From positions 26,187-77,423 of the forward strand of contig HF995394.1 of the NCBI GenBank assembly GCA_000432335.1: DNA of 51,237 nucleotides, read 5' to 3'. Each line of letters begins with the position of its first letter. Within the stretch, counting starts at the first letter, position 1. A program made the position numbers and the translations under genes. Source of the stretch: Firmicutes bacterium CAG:646. GTDB lineage: Bacteria > Bacillota > Clostridia > Lachnospirales > Lachnospiraceae. Positions 33,365 to 42,882 of this stretch are shown here, one piece after another. The notes under the pieces are model-generated. The model was not told where the DNA came from, ran no database searches, and was given only the letters and a program-made list of their open reading frames with translations.

Positions 33365-36300
33365 CTATCTTGCCTGACGTTTCTGTTTCTTGTATACAGT
33401 AGCGCCAAGGACTGCTGCGGAGGCTACCAGTATCAGCAAAAGCGCTGTAATTGGCGTTTCGTCTCCTGTCTTTACTCCTGTTCCCTGTAATGTACCATTT
33501 CCACGGTTTCCATTGCCGCTATTGTTTCCGCCATTTCCATTACTTCCACCGTTTCCATTGTTTCCAGAACCATTATTTCCATTAGAAGCCGGTGTATCGA
33601 TGACTACACCAAAGCTTTTCAGGCTGCTCACCTTTACTTGTACCACTCCATCTGTCACTTTTCCATTAAGCTTCTCTACTTTAGAATTGATACAGTGCAG
33701 TACTGTCAATTCTTTTCCATTATAATCTGTTCCTACAGGAATCGACAAAATACTCTCAGATGGAAGTTCTGCTTCTTTTCCATTCTTGAGAAGCTGGATA
33801 TTATACAGACGGAACACTGATTTTGCAGAAGGAATTTCTTTTCTCATCTGCTCTACATCCGCATGATCTTTTCCAATCGGTGTAACCTTCAGTTCCATAT
33901 CGGAGGTAAGACCTTCTCCTTCCAGTTTCACACCATACTTTTCATTCACCAGCATTTTTACGCTTTGTGGTTTGTTTGGATCTTCCCCTGGTTTCTGATT
34001 CTCAGCTTCCAGTCTCTTCAGCTCTTCTTCTGCTTTTTCCAGTTTTCCAAGAACCTTGTCTCCTACCAGTTCTTTCTGTTCTTTACTCAGCGCTTCATAT
34101 GCTGCTCTCGCGGCTTTGATCGCCGGTCCTTTTTCCAGTGTTACTTCTCCGATCTCTTCGATCATTTTTATTACGCCATCTGCTGCTGCTTTGTCAGCAG
34201 CTTCCTGATCCGCTTCCTGTTTCAATTTATCATAAGCTTTTCTTGCCGCTGTCAACTTTGCAACCGTTTCTTCTGTGACGTAATTCTTCTGTTCTTCGCT
34301 CAAGTCTGCATATGCTTTTTCTGCTGCTTCAATCTTACCCAGACTTTCCAGGGTCACCTCTCCAATCGCATCGATCAGTTTTGTAACCTTATCCGCCTCT
34401 GCCCGATCTGTTTCTTCCTTTAATCTGTCATAAGCTGCTCTTGCATCTGTCAGTTTTGTAACTGTTTCCTCAGAAATATATTTCTTCTGATCTGGCGTCA
34501 GCGCTGCATATGCATTCTCTGCCGCTTCAATCTTGGACAGACTTTCCAGAGTCACTTCTCCAATCGCATCAATGAGTTTTGTCACTTCATCCGCCTTTGC
34601 TTTATCATCTGCCTCTTTCTTTAGCTGATCATACTTTGCTCTTGCTGCCGTCAGTTTCGCAACCGTTTCTTCCGTAACATATTTTTTCTGATCCGGCGTC
34701 AGCGCTGCATACGCATTTTCTGCCGCTTCAATCTTGGGCAGACTCTCCAACGTTACTTCTCCAATCTCTTCGATCATTTTTGTTACGCCAGCTGCCGCTG
34801 CCTGATCTGCCTGTTCCTTATCTGTTTCTTCTTTCAATCTGTCATAAGCTGCTCTTGCATCGATCAGCGTCTGGTGATTCGTAACATACGCTTTTCTTTC
34901 CTCTGAAAGCTTATTATAAGCTGCTTCCGCTGCTTCGATTTTTCCCAGACTATCCAGAGTCACTTCTCCAATCACATTGATCAGAGTCTGAACATTTGCC
35001 ACATCTGTGTAAACACCATTATTGTCCAGCAATTCTTTCAGATCTGCAGTTGCCGCATCAATTTCTTCTTTTGGAGTAATCACTGCGGAAACTAAATCTA
35101 CCGCCTTATCATACGCAGCTTTTACCGCTGGCATTGGTTTCAAGGTATCCTGCTTTTCGTTAATCTGCGCCATCACTCTCGTGATCTCATCTTTGGTACA
35201 GATCTGGATAACCGGATCCGGATTGCCCCACTCTTTCCCTGTCAAATCTGTTCCATATCCCCAAAGGGTAAACTGATATCTGAGTACATCTCCGTCCTTC
35301 GGTTCATAATTGGCCATTCCATAACCAACTTCCTCACCATTTACATGATACATCCAACCAGACATATTACTATAATCAAATTCTCCAAGAGTATCCGGTG
35401 TATCCCATGCCCCACTTTTACCGTACTCTTTCGCTTTTTCTGTCGTAGGACCTCCAATTTCTGCGATATAATCCGGCACTTTTACATGTTCCACACCGAG
35501 GTCTCCTCCTACAATACCTTGCAGATATGCGGCCTCTCCATCCTCACCTACCCAGTTTTCTGCTCCGATAACCTTTTTCAAAATAGATACTGCATTATCG
35601 CTTGTCACAAACGGCACTACCACCGGCTCATGGATATAACCCTGACCGATCGTAAATCTTTCCACAGAAACTACCACGTGTCCTACCACAGTGGTATCTT
35701 CCAAATTTTTCAGTTCTTTTTCTGCTGCCTCCAACTTTGCAAGAACATCTGCTCCTACCAGCTTTTTCTGCTTCTCAGTTAAAGCATTGTATGCTCTTCT
35801 TGCTGTGTTAATCGCATCTTTACTTTCCAAGGTGATCGGTTCCCCGATCGCATTGATTTTTTCAATAACTGCATCTGCAGCCTGGCGATCACTTTCATCC
35901 ACTTTGATCTCCACATCCGTCAGATCATAGAGACGATTTCCATTTTCAGCAAAACGTCTGTAAGCTTCCAGTGCATATACAACCTGCTGGGTTGCTATAC
36001 CGTTTGCTCCCTGTCCTTGCTGCCACATAAAGCCGCTGTCCGCCTTATAGCTGTCCAGATTTGCCACTATATTTTTCTCGCCGTTTGTAAATCCATTTTC
36101 CTTTGCCAAAGGATCGATACCAGCAGCGGTAAGAGCGGTTAATACCTGTGCAGTTGAATTGCTGTTTTCTTTTCCCGCATCCAGAAATCCTGCATTTTCT
36201 GTCATTTGACTCTGTAAATGGCTCACTGCCTTATCAAACGCTGCACTCACCTGCTGATTGTCCCGATGAGGAGCCAAAGCCTGCAATGCCATACTGGTCA

Positions 36301-38338
36301 TATCAATACTGCTTCTCTTATTGTCTGTCAGTCCAAAGCCGCCCTCTGCGGTCTGAAAACTTAAGATCTGCTGAATTAATTTGTCCCGAGTCCACACGGC
36401 TCCATCTGGGATTTCTGCCTTCTGACAATCCAGCGCAATCAACGCCCAGATTGGTCCATTGGAAGTATCTTTTCCGAGTCCAGTCATTAGTTCATCATTA
36501 TAGAGACTCTTCATCAGATCTACACCTTCGATATCGGTCAGATCTTTTCCCATGGCTGCAAGAGTGATACTTACTCTTGCCACATCAGTAGCTTTCAGTG
36601 TCTTCGTTCCCTTTTTCAGCTTTTCTGATACGCTTGCATAGTACGCATCCAGATTCTCCTGGCTGACTGCTCCGCCTGCGCGAAGCGTGGAAAAAATATT
36701 CCACTCGTTCCCATATTTATTCATGGGTTGATTTTGAAGATAAGCTATACCATGCTGGATATCTTCTTTTGCCATCTTCAGATAATCACCTTCACCCGGG
36801 ACTACTCCATCTTTTGTAACGCGAACCGTAAATTGTACCGGTTTACATCCTCCCGTAGCATCCATAGGTGTTCCTGTTACCGTAACAACTCCCGCCTTCT
36901 GCGCCTTGATTGTATGTGTCGTGATCTTTGGTGCATTCACATCCCCGGACTCCATGGAAACCGAACTTTTCACTTCCACAATACCTTCCTGACTGTACGT
37001 CCAGATAAATCTCTGCTCAGTGGCATTTTCCGGTGTCGCTGCAATCTTGACTTTCGTATTTGTTCCCTCTTCCAGCTCATAAACCTCTTTCTCAGGCTGC
37101 GCGTTTCGCAAAGGGTCCTTATAATAAAATCTTATTTTTACATCCTGATAAACTTCCGGATTTTCTTCACTGTATACATGGAATTTTGCCACACCTGCTT
37201 TCTTTGGCACAATACCATTTCCAAAAGCTTCCATATACTCCGCAATTTCCGGTGTCTTTGCTTCCCAGATCAGATTCTGATTGGTAGCATTTTCTGGGGT
37301 GAAAGAATAATTAAAATTGTTTTCTCCATGTCCCCGTGTGATACCGACATAATAGTCTGCCAGCGCATTCCATGCATCTATGTACCATACAGCAGGTACC
37401 TTTACCTGCACACCCTCTACTGGAACCTTGTTAGAGGTTACTTTAAAATCCACATTCAAATTTTTCCTATCTTCATACATAGACAGCCTGAATGTAGCAT
37501 CTCCCTCTCCCGTCAGCATGATGGTGCTTCCCTGCACACCATTCCAGATCATACCAGGACCACCGGTACATTTATGACTCCATGCGCCTACAGGAATTCT
37601 TTTCCATTCCTCAGATCCCTGTACTCTTGCCTTCAGGTATACTTCCGCGCGGCTGGACCCCTGCATAATAAACGGTTTGTCCAGAGATACTTCCTGATCT
37701 CCCACAAAAGCTTTTAATTCTTCAATATTACTGGAAACATTGTTAATCTTAAACTGCTGAAAAACTTCTCCCGGATTATCTGCATTAGATACAGATCCTT
37801 CGACTACCCGAAGATCTGCCGGGCAATACTTCCCATCATTTCCTACCCAATAATGTGTTCCATAAGAACCATCTTCTTCATCCAATCTCCCAGAGACATT
37901 CCACTCTGGAGTTTTATCTGTACCAGCAAGTACAAATTTTCCACTATCCACTGCACTCAGGGTAAACGTATTGCTTTCATCCATCTGCTGTGTTCTTCCA
38001 TCATCATACTGGAAGTAAACATACGGTTTCTCTTCTACCGCTTCTGTAGATTCTTCCATAGGTGCAGATACTTGATCGTCTTCCGGATTCTGATTCTCCG
38101 GTAAAGACCCCTGTAACTCTTCCTCTGTTACTGCATTTTCTGTGTTCTGGAGCGCATCTTCTCCCGTTTCTGTCAACGGTTCTCCCGTCTCTGAAACCTG
38201 TTGTTCGTAAGCAGGATTTTCTTCTGCAGACGGCAAGGCTGACGCCTGTACCGGTACAATCATACCGGATACTGTAAGAACCATTGCCAGAAGAATACTG
38301 AGAATCCTGCTGCCCACATGACGTTTCTCGTGTTTCAT
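33365..38338 (-). CDS. Giant cell-wall-anchored barrel + DUF4430 protein (intrinsic-factor-like)
   Basis: 1657 residues. Signal peptide to about 34, acidic spacer, two Ig-like/Big domains (about 305-510), alpha6/alpha6 barrel (about 515-806; LRAGGA, GPIWALIALDCQKAEIPDG, EGGFGLTDNKRSSIDMTSMALQALA), a helical linker (about 820-880), a DUF4430 domain (about 885-1035; AAYLQGIVGGDLGVEHV, YSNMSGWMYHVNGEEVGYG), then five 66-71 residue helical repeats (about 1110-1446), a beta domain, an Asn/Gly-rich linker, and the sorting signal VKTGD with hydrophobic helix and KKQKRQAR. Barrel plus DUF4430 in one chain is the intrinsic factor/transcobalamin layout. It has its own cobalamin riboswitch. Sortase substrate of the VKTGD type, probably projecting from the wall on the repeats. 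Confidence 0.88.
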   Translation of the reverse strand: MKHEKRHVGSRILSILLAMVLTVSGMIVPVQASALPSAEENPAYEQQVSETGEPLTETGEDALQNTENAVTEEELQGSLPENQNPEDDQVSAPMEESTEAVEEKPYVYFQYDDGRTQQMDESNTFTLSAVDSGKFVLAGTDKTPEWNVSGRLDEEDGSYGTHYWVGNDGKYCPADLRVVEGSVSNADNPGEVFQQFKINNVSSNIEELKAFVGDQEVSLDKPFIMQGSSRAEVYLKARVQGSEEWKRIPVGAWSHKCTGGPGMIWNGVQGSTIMLTGEGDATFRLSMYEDRKNLNVDFKVTSNKVPVEGVQVKVPAVWYIDAWNALADYYVGITRGHGENNFNYSFTPENATNQNLIWEAKTPEIAEYMEAFGNGIVPKKAGVAKFHVYSEENPEVYQDVKIRFYYKDPLRNAQPEKEVYELEEGTNTKVKIAATPENATEQRFIWTYSQEGIVEVKSSVSMESGDVNAPKITTHTIKAQKAGVVTVTGTPMDATGGCKPVQFTVRVTKDGVVPGEGDYLKMAKEDIQHGIAYLQNQPMNKYGNEWNIFSTLRAGGAVSQENLDAYYASVSEKLKKGTKTLKATDVARVSITLAAMGKDLTDIEGVDLMKSLYNDELMTGLGKDTSNGPIWALIALDCQKAEIPDGAVWTRDKLIQQILSFQTAEGGFGLTDNKRSSIDMTSMALQALAPHRDNQQVSAAFDKAVSHLQSQMTENAGFLDAGKENSNSTAQVLTALTAAGIDPLAKENGFTNGEKNIVANLDSYKADSGFMWQQGQGANGIATQQVVYALEAYRRFAENGNRLYDLTDVEIKVDESDRQAADAVIEKINAIGEPITLESKDAINTARRAYNALTEKQKKLVGADVLAKLEAAEKELKNLEDTTVVGHVVVSVERFTIGQGYIHEPVVVPFVTSDNAVSILKKVIGAENWVGEDGEAAYLQGIVGGDLGVEHVKVPDYIAEIGGPTTEKAKEYGKSGAWDTPDTLGEFDYSNMSGWMYHVNGEEVGYGMANYEPKDGDVLRYQFTLWGYGTDLTGKEWGNPDPVIQICTKDEITRVMAQINEKQDTLKPMPAVKAAYDKAVDLVSAVITPKEEIDAATADLKELLDNNGVYTDVANVQTLINVIGEVTLDSLGKIEAAEAAYNKLSEERKAYVTNHQTLIDARAAYDRLKEETDKEQADQAAAAGVTKMIEEIGEVTLESLPKIEAAENAYAALTPDQKKYVTEETVAKLTAARAKYDQLKKEADDKAKADEVTKLIDAIGEVTLESLSKIEAAENAYAALTPDQKKYISEETVTKLTDARAAYDRLKEETDRAEADKVTKLIDAIGEVTLESLGKIEAAEKAYADLSEEQKNYVTEETVAKLTAARKAYDKLKQEADQEAADKAAADGVIKMIEEIGEVTLEKGPAIKAARAAYEALSKEQKELVGDKVLGKLEKAEEELKRLEAENQKPGEDPNKPQSVKMLVNEKYGVKLEGEGLTSDMELKVTPIGKDHADVEQMRKEIPSAKSVFRLYNIQLLKNGKEAELPSESILSIPVGTDYNGKELTVLHCINSKVEKLNGKVTDGVVQVKVSSLKSFGVVIDTPASNGNNGSGNNGNGGSNGNGGNNSGNGNRGNGTLQGTGVKTGDETPITALLLILVASAAVLGATVYKKQKRQAR
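34005..35010 (-). repeat. Tandem repeats in giant surface protein
   Basis: Five direct repeats with period 198-213 nt (66-71 codons) at about 34133, 34346, 34544, 34745 and 34952. Each encodes IGEVTLES, a KIEAAENAYAAL helix and QKKYVTEE, then a TAARAKYDQLK helix. Two middle units are near-identical in DNA. A sixth divergent unit lies between the barrel and DUF4430 domains (about 35700-35890). Expected to recombine and vary in number between strains. Confidence 0.9.
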
Positions 38339-38387
38339 ACCTTTTCTCCTCTTCTTATTATTCTACATAACCGTCCTTTGTTTTCAG

Positions 38388-38422
38388 AAAAAAAGCTCTT
38401 TCGTCCGCCGGACAAAAGAGCT
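38388..38422 (-). terminator. Riboswitch-controlled terminator before giant protein gene
   Basis: Minus-strand stem AGCTCTTTTGTCCG/CGGACGAAAGAGCT with a very short loop, then a long T run. It lies between the aptamer and the gene. Confidence 0.88.
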
Positions 38423-38474
38423 GTATTTATCACTTTACCATATGAAATTCTAGTGTAAACCGCAAAATATCCTC

Positions 38475-38675
38475 ATCCCGGAAACAAAAAACGAATTAAC
38501 GGCAAGTATTCTGACTCAACTTCATCCTCGGAAATACCTTCTCAGGCTTACCCAATGGTTTTATTTCCTCGTCCATTTCACAGCAGAGGTGACTGTATCC
38601 GATTCTCACGGATTTCCTTTTTAACTCTGAACAAAAACTCTGTTCAAAGACCGTTATAATTATGCAGTTATACCT
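38475..38675 (-). promoter_or_regulatory. Cobalamin riboswitch (giant surface protein)
   Basis: Minus strand. The core AAGGAAATCCGTGAGAAT, then CGGATACAGTCACC and TCTGCTGTGAAATGG, and the B12-box-like AGTCAGAATACTTGCCGT (about 38498-38516). The same order as the other aptamer, with many sequence differences outside the core. Linked to the terminator at 38388-38422. Confidence 0.92.
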
Positions 38676-38686
38676 TTCTCACATAT

Positions 38687-38715
38687 AGACTACACAAGAT
38701 CGTGTGAAATGTCAA
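38687..38715 (-). promoter_or_regulatory. Promoter of giant protein gene
   Basis: Minus strand TTGACA (38710-38715), 17 nt, TAGTCT (38687-38692), in the same position relative to the aptamer as in the other unit. Confidence 0.65.
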
Positions 38716-39111
38716 GAAGTTCTTTTTGGCAAAATCTCCTGTTAAAGTAGTTTAGCCTGAGATGAATCTACAAGTATTAGGTTATCTCAAAAGCATCATT
38801 CATGATAAATTCCAAGGTTCTTTTTTGTCCGCATAACTGAACCGTTTCTTTTAACTTCCAAATTTTAGGAAATTCTAATACCCCTTAGAATTTTTATCAT
38901 TTGCGCCTTGCTACTTTGTAAAATATCCTCTATAATAAATTTATCAAGATATCTTCTCTGACTTTACAAAGGACGGTGATCACGGACACTTCTGATTTTT
39001 CTTTCTCACATAAGACAAATTTTGTGAACAAACAGATTCATGAAACAATACACTTTCCGATGAATTTCCAAACTCCAAAAGACAACACTACACCACGGAA
39101 AGGAAGATCTC
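38716..39111. other. Gene-free 396-bp stretch with a promoter for the Rpn gene
   Basis: No ORF. On the plus strand TTGCTA (38908-38913), 17 nt, TATAAT (38931-38936) is a good promoter, giving the Rpn-family gene a leader of about 170 nt. No RNA motif in that leader is recognised. Confidence 0.6.
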
Positions 39112-39648
39112 ATGACAAACAACCCGATTTTTGATGATGTTTTCCGAACTCTCATTGAGAAAATGCCGCAGTTGGTCATTCCGCTGCTAAATGAAATTTT
39201 TCATACCTCTTATCCTGAAAACATCAAAATCTCACAAAAGAGAAACGAACATCAGACAAACTCCGGTGAGATCCTCACCGATTCTCACCTTCTGATTGCA
39301 GACAAAACTTATCACATCGAATGTCAGAGTACATATGATACTGAAATGGTAATTCGGATGATTGAATGCGATTTTTCGATTAGTTTAGAATCCATCCAAA
39401 AAGAATCTGGGCGATACTGCATGTATTTCCCCCATTCCTGTATCTTATATCTCCGGGGGAATAAAACCGAAGAACTTCTGCAAAAACGATTATTCTTTTT
39501 ATTGCCATTTTTCATTTTACGATACGAAAAAATATTCTTGTATGAAAATGAACAGGAACTTTCTAAACTACTCAGGGAATATACTTCGATTGAATTGTCG
39601 CTAGAAAATTTCTTCTTTTTTCTGCCCTTTTGCTTCGTCATTTGCTGA
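39112..39648 (+). pseudogene. Truncated Rpn-family (PD-(D/E)XK) nuclease/transposase-like protein
   Basis: 178 codons. The N-terminal half is well kept: FDDVFRTLIEKMPQLVIPLLNEIFHTSYPENIKI, then LTDSHLLI and YHIECQS, which give the Asp and Glu-x-Gln/Lys-like positions of a PD-(D/E)XK fold. After CILYLRGNKT a segment is missing, resuming at ELLQKRLFFLLPFFILRYEK, and the last 15 residues are read from the antisense of a lipoprotein stub. Full-length relatives are about 300 residues. So it has an internal deletion and a lost C terminus. Confidence 0.75.
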
Positions 39649-39717
39649 CCCGCATGCTGAAACTGAAAACAACATCGTTCCACTCAATAACAGCGCTAAT
39701 ACCTTCTTCATGTTCAT
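39601..39717 (-). pseudogene. 5' stub of ABC-transporter solute-binding lipoprotein
   Basis: An ATG at 39717 with a strong AGGAGGATAAGG site opens a 38-codon frame: MNMKKVLALLLSGTMLFSVS, then a lipobox ACGS and ANDEAKGQKKEE, stopping at 39601. This is a typical signal peptide and linker of a sugar-binding lipoprotein, cut off after the linker. It lies just after a YesN-like regulator gene, where such binding-protein genes usually sit. Its 3' end overlaps the end of the Rpn fragment on the other strand, marking the deletion junction. Confidence 0.75.
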
Positions 39718-39826
39718 ACCTTATCCTCCTGATTTTGTGAATCTCTTTGTTCACTTTTGATAAGATTGTTATAGCTTTCCCCTATCCTTTATCCTATCTT
39801 CATATTTTTACTTTCCGTTCATTTAT

Positions 39827-41154
39827 TTACTTTTGCTTTCCCATCTCTCTGTATTCCTGAGGAGATACCCCCATATATCCTCGAAATGCCCGGGAAAAAG
39901 AGGTAGAAGACAGATATCCCGTCTTCGTACTGATACTCTGTATCTTTTCCTGTGATTCCTGTAAAAGCACTTTTGCCGCTTCCATTCTCTTTTTCAAAAC
40001 GTAATCAGATATCGTCTCATTCTGAACCTTCTTAAAAAGCCTTGACAGATAACTCGCATTAAATCCCCCTATTGCCGCCAGATTCGTCAAAGATAAATCC
40101 CCCTCCAAATGCGTATCTATATATTCTACAACCCGATCAAGCGCCCGATCGGAAAGGGTATTTTCATATTGTCCCAAAGCGTCAAAAATTTCTTCCGAAA
40201 GATTCATCAGATATGTTCCTGCCTCCTCCCAATTCCTGTGTTCATCTACACTCAACAATTTATACAATCCAATGCGAAAGGCAAGAATCTCCTGAAGATG
40301 ATGTTCATTGATAAACTGCAGCAATACCGAACTGACTTTAAAATATAGTTCCATTGCCCTCATATCATGCCGGCTCCTGCCTTTCCCGATCTGTTCGCAA
40401 AACCTGTGCAAAAGCTGAAAAAAACTGGTTCTCTGATGAAGTTCCAGATATAATTTCAAGCATTCCTCGTTAACTTTTTCGTCTGTCTCAAATACTTGTG
40501 TTTCATATACCGTTTCCGTTTTTTCCGCATCCAGAATGGCAGATCTCATGCCCCCCATATAACCAGCCATGATTCTGCGCATCCGTAAAATATGCTCTTT
40601 GACTTTTTCCAGACACAAAGTCTGAGAAGAAACTACCGCCGAAAAACTCTTTTCCTGTGCATAGATCTCCTGCACATTTTCCACTGCGCCCTTCGACACC
40701 TGAAAAATCCTGTGCCACTGATGATTATCCCTTTCTGTCGGCTGAAAAAAGAGCAGCAGAAAACGATGCTCCAACAGAACTTCTTCCATTCGTATCCATT
40801 CCGGAATCCGTTTTTTCAGTATATCTCCACACTGTTCCAAAAAGCTTTCATCATCAGGGGCATACTCCCATCTTGTATCCAAACGCAGCAAAAAAAGAAG
40901 CATTTTTTCCGAAAATGCAAACCTGCTCCCCAATTCCCGCAACGACTCCAAATTTTCTGACAGGCATTCCGATCTTTCCACAATCTAATATCCGTCAAAA
41001 TCACATGGAAAGCCATCTGATCTAAAATTTCCAGAGCCTCATAGGCGGAAGATACCGCATGCACTTCCACCTCTCTGGGGTACTCATACAGGAATAATTC
41101 TTCCAGCCATTCCAATATCTCAATTTCATCATCTACAATCAACATTCTTTCCAT
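39827..41154 (-). pseudogene. YesN-type AraC response regulator with receiver deletion and frameshift
   Basis: From an ATG at 41154 (TAATG overlap with the kinase stop) the frame encodes MERMLIVDDEIEILEWLEEL through FHVILTDIRL, i.e. the first half of a receiver with its Asp. The next residues (WKDRNACQKIW) are out of frame. The -1/+1 frame from 40981 (GTG) continues as a linker helix region and ends in a complete AraC DNA-binding domain (DRVVEYIDTHLEGDLSLTNLAAIGGFNASYLSRLFKKV, and SFSRAFRGYMGVSPQEYR). About 60 receiver residues are missing, so it is a deletion plus frameshift near 40985. The AraC domain itself is intact and might be made by reinitiation. Confidence 0.82.
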
Positions 41155-42860
41155 TACGCTGCCCCCTCTATCCAAATGCAAATATCCAATCCGCCCAACG
41201 GACTGCGCTCCAAAAGCAATCCTGCCTTTCCTTTAAAATATAACTGCAGCCGTTTATGAATATTGACAATTCCTGTAATTTCAGCCTGAGTTTCTCCATG
41301 GAGCGAATTTCTCATATTTTCCAGCATTTCATCCGTCAGTATTTCCCCATTATCTTCCACATGAATCCGAAGCCCTTCTTTTTCCTCAAACCGCACTCTG
41401 AGAATCCCATCTTTCACCTTATCTTCCAGACCATGACCAAAGGCATTTTCCAAAAGCGGCTGCAAAATCAATCTTGGAACCTTCATCGTTCTGTAATTTT
41501 CCGGAAGTTCTCCAAATTCCATACGCATCCTCTGCCGAAAACGTGTTCCCTGAATATCACTATAACAACGGGCGTGTTCCACCTCCTGAGACAGTTCCAC
41601 AAAATCTGTCCCATTTCTTGTGAGGAAACGAAAATATTTTCCCAAAAGAGTGGCAAATTGTTCCGCTCCCTCATAATCTCTTCGTTTCACCCGGCGACTC
41701 AGCACAAAAAAACTGTTATATAAAAAGTGGGGATTAATCTGTGCCTGCAGCTGTTTCAATTCCGTTCTCTGGATCAGATCTTTCTGGAGTAAAACCTCAT
41801 TTACCAAATGATTGATCTGCCGTCCCATATCATTAAATCCCCGATAAAGATACGCAAATTCATCTTCACTATCCGTTCGGATCTGAGCATTCAGGTTTCC
41901 CTCTTTCACCGAATCAAAGGCACGCATCAGTTTCTTCATCGGTTTGTGAATGGTCTGCTGCGTATAATACACGAAGAATAGCGCCAGCACTGCGATAACG
42001 ATCCATATAAGATACATATAGCCCCGCAATGTTATCATAGACTTCATAACTTCCTGTTCGCTGGAAAACTGATAAAGCCGCCCCAGATATTTTGACTCAT
42101 CCGAAAATAACAGATATCTCTTACCATCTATAACAGCTTTCTGCTCTTTTCCTCCTGTTTCCATATCCGTCTGATTCAGTTCTGAAAAAAGTTTTTCTGC
42201 CGCTTTCCTGTCGGTATTTTCCCCCGATAAAATTCCATGCTTCTCACTGTAAAAAAATGCTCCTCCCTCTTTCTCTTCCAGTGGACGAATACTTTGAATA
42301 ATTTTATTTTTAGGGTACGTTATTACAAGCAGATAGTTTGTATTATCCATATCTGTCTCTTTTGTCGTTCCATTTTCCAGAACGAAAAATTCTTCTTCAT
42401 TCTCATAAAAAATCCCATTTTCCAAAGTATCATACTGTTGAAATTCTTTCCATTCTGCCTCTCGCATTCTTGAAACTGTGGCTCCGTCAATGACGTATCC
42501 AGATTTTGGAACATACAAAGTGATCTCTCCCGTTAATTCACTGAGTCCATCCAGAGAATTAATTTTCTCTTTCACCGACAAAAGCGCTTCTCGCATCTCA
42601 TAGGGAGAAGGATTAATCTCAGGCGCTACGATGGAAACCAGCTTTCTGTCACTGAAAAAACTGATCTGAACTCTTCTCATATGAGAAATTTCTTTATCGA
42701 TCATCCCCAGATAATAACTGATCTGAGTATCCATCGTTTCATACGCAGCATTGCGTATATTATTCATGGACGCAATCTGCAAACCGGTTGTCGCGCCCAC
42801 GATCAGCGCAATAATACAGCCAAAGATCACTAAATGTTTGCAAACTAATGACTTTTTCAT
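41154..42860 (-). CDS. YesM-type sensor histidine kinase
   Basis: 568 residues: membrane helix near 10-30, an extracellular sensor region (about 35-280), second helix (MYLIWIVIAVLALFFVYY), HAMP (about 305-360), His_kinase domain with phosphoacceptor His in QINPHFLYNSFFVL, and HATPase_c with the N box LLENAFGHG and EDNG. These kinases pair with YesN-like AraC regulators to control sugar transport genes. It lies 22 nt after the GH78 gene and overlaps its partner's start by 1 nt. The partner is broken, so signalling is probably lost. Confidence 0.93.
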   Translation of the reverse strand: MKKSLVCKHLVIFGCIIALIVGATTGLQIASMNNIRNAAYETMDTQISYYLGMIDKEISHMRRVQISFFSDRKLVSIVAPEINPSPYEMREALLSVKEKINSLDGLSELTGEITLYVPKSGYVIDGATVSRMREAEWKEFQQYDTLENGIFYENEEEFFVLENGTTKETDMDNTNYLLVITYPKNKIIQSIRPLEEKEGGAFFYSEKHGILSGENTDRKAAEKLFSELNQTDMETGGKEQKAVIDGKRYLLFSDESKYLGRLYQFSSEQEVMKSMITLRGYMYLIWIVIAVLALFFVYYTQQTIHKPMKKLMRAFDSVKEGNLNAQIRTDSEDEFAYLYRGFNDMGRQINHLVNEVLLQKDLIQRTELKQLQAQINPHFLYNSFFVLSRRVKRRDYEGAEQFATLLGKYFRFLTRNGTDFVELSQEVEHARCYSDIQGTRFRQRMRMEFGELPENYRTMKVPRLILQPLLENAFGHGLEDKVKDGILRVRFEEKEGLRIHVEDNGEILTDEMLENMRNSLHGETQAEITGIVNIHKRLQLYFKGKAGLLLERSPLGGLDICIWIEGAA

Positions 42861-42882
42861 ATATTCCTTCCCCCAATGTCTC

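Noticed and set aside
34005..35010. Regular repeats resembling a CRISPR array
   Set aside because: Period is about 200 nt with imperfect copies and they encode an in-frame protein repeat; no short identical repeats with unique spacers, and no cas genes.
36728..37717. 329-codon plus-strand ORF inside the giant surface protein gene
   Set aside because: Shadow of the minus-strand gene; composition is biased and has no recognisable domain.
39112..39648. Functional Rpn transposase-like gene
   Set aside because: Internal segment and C terminus are lost and the last codons are read from another gene's antisense.
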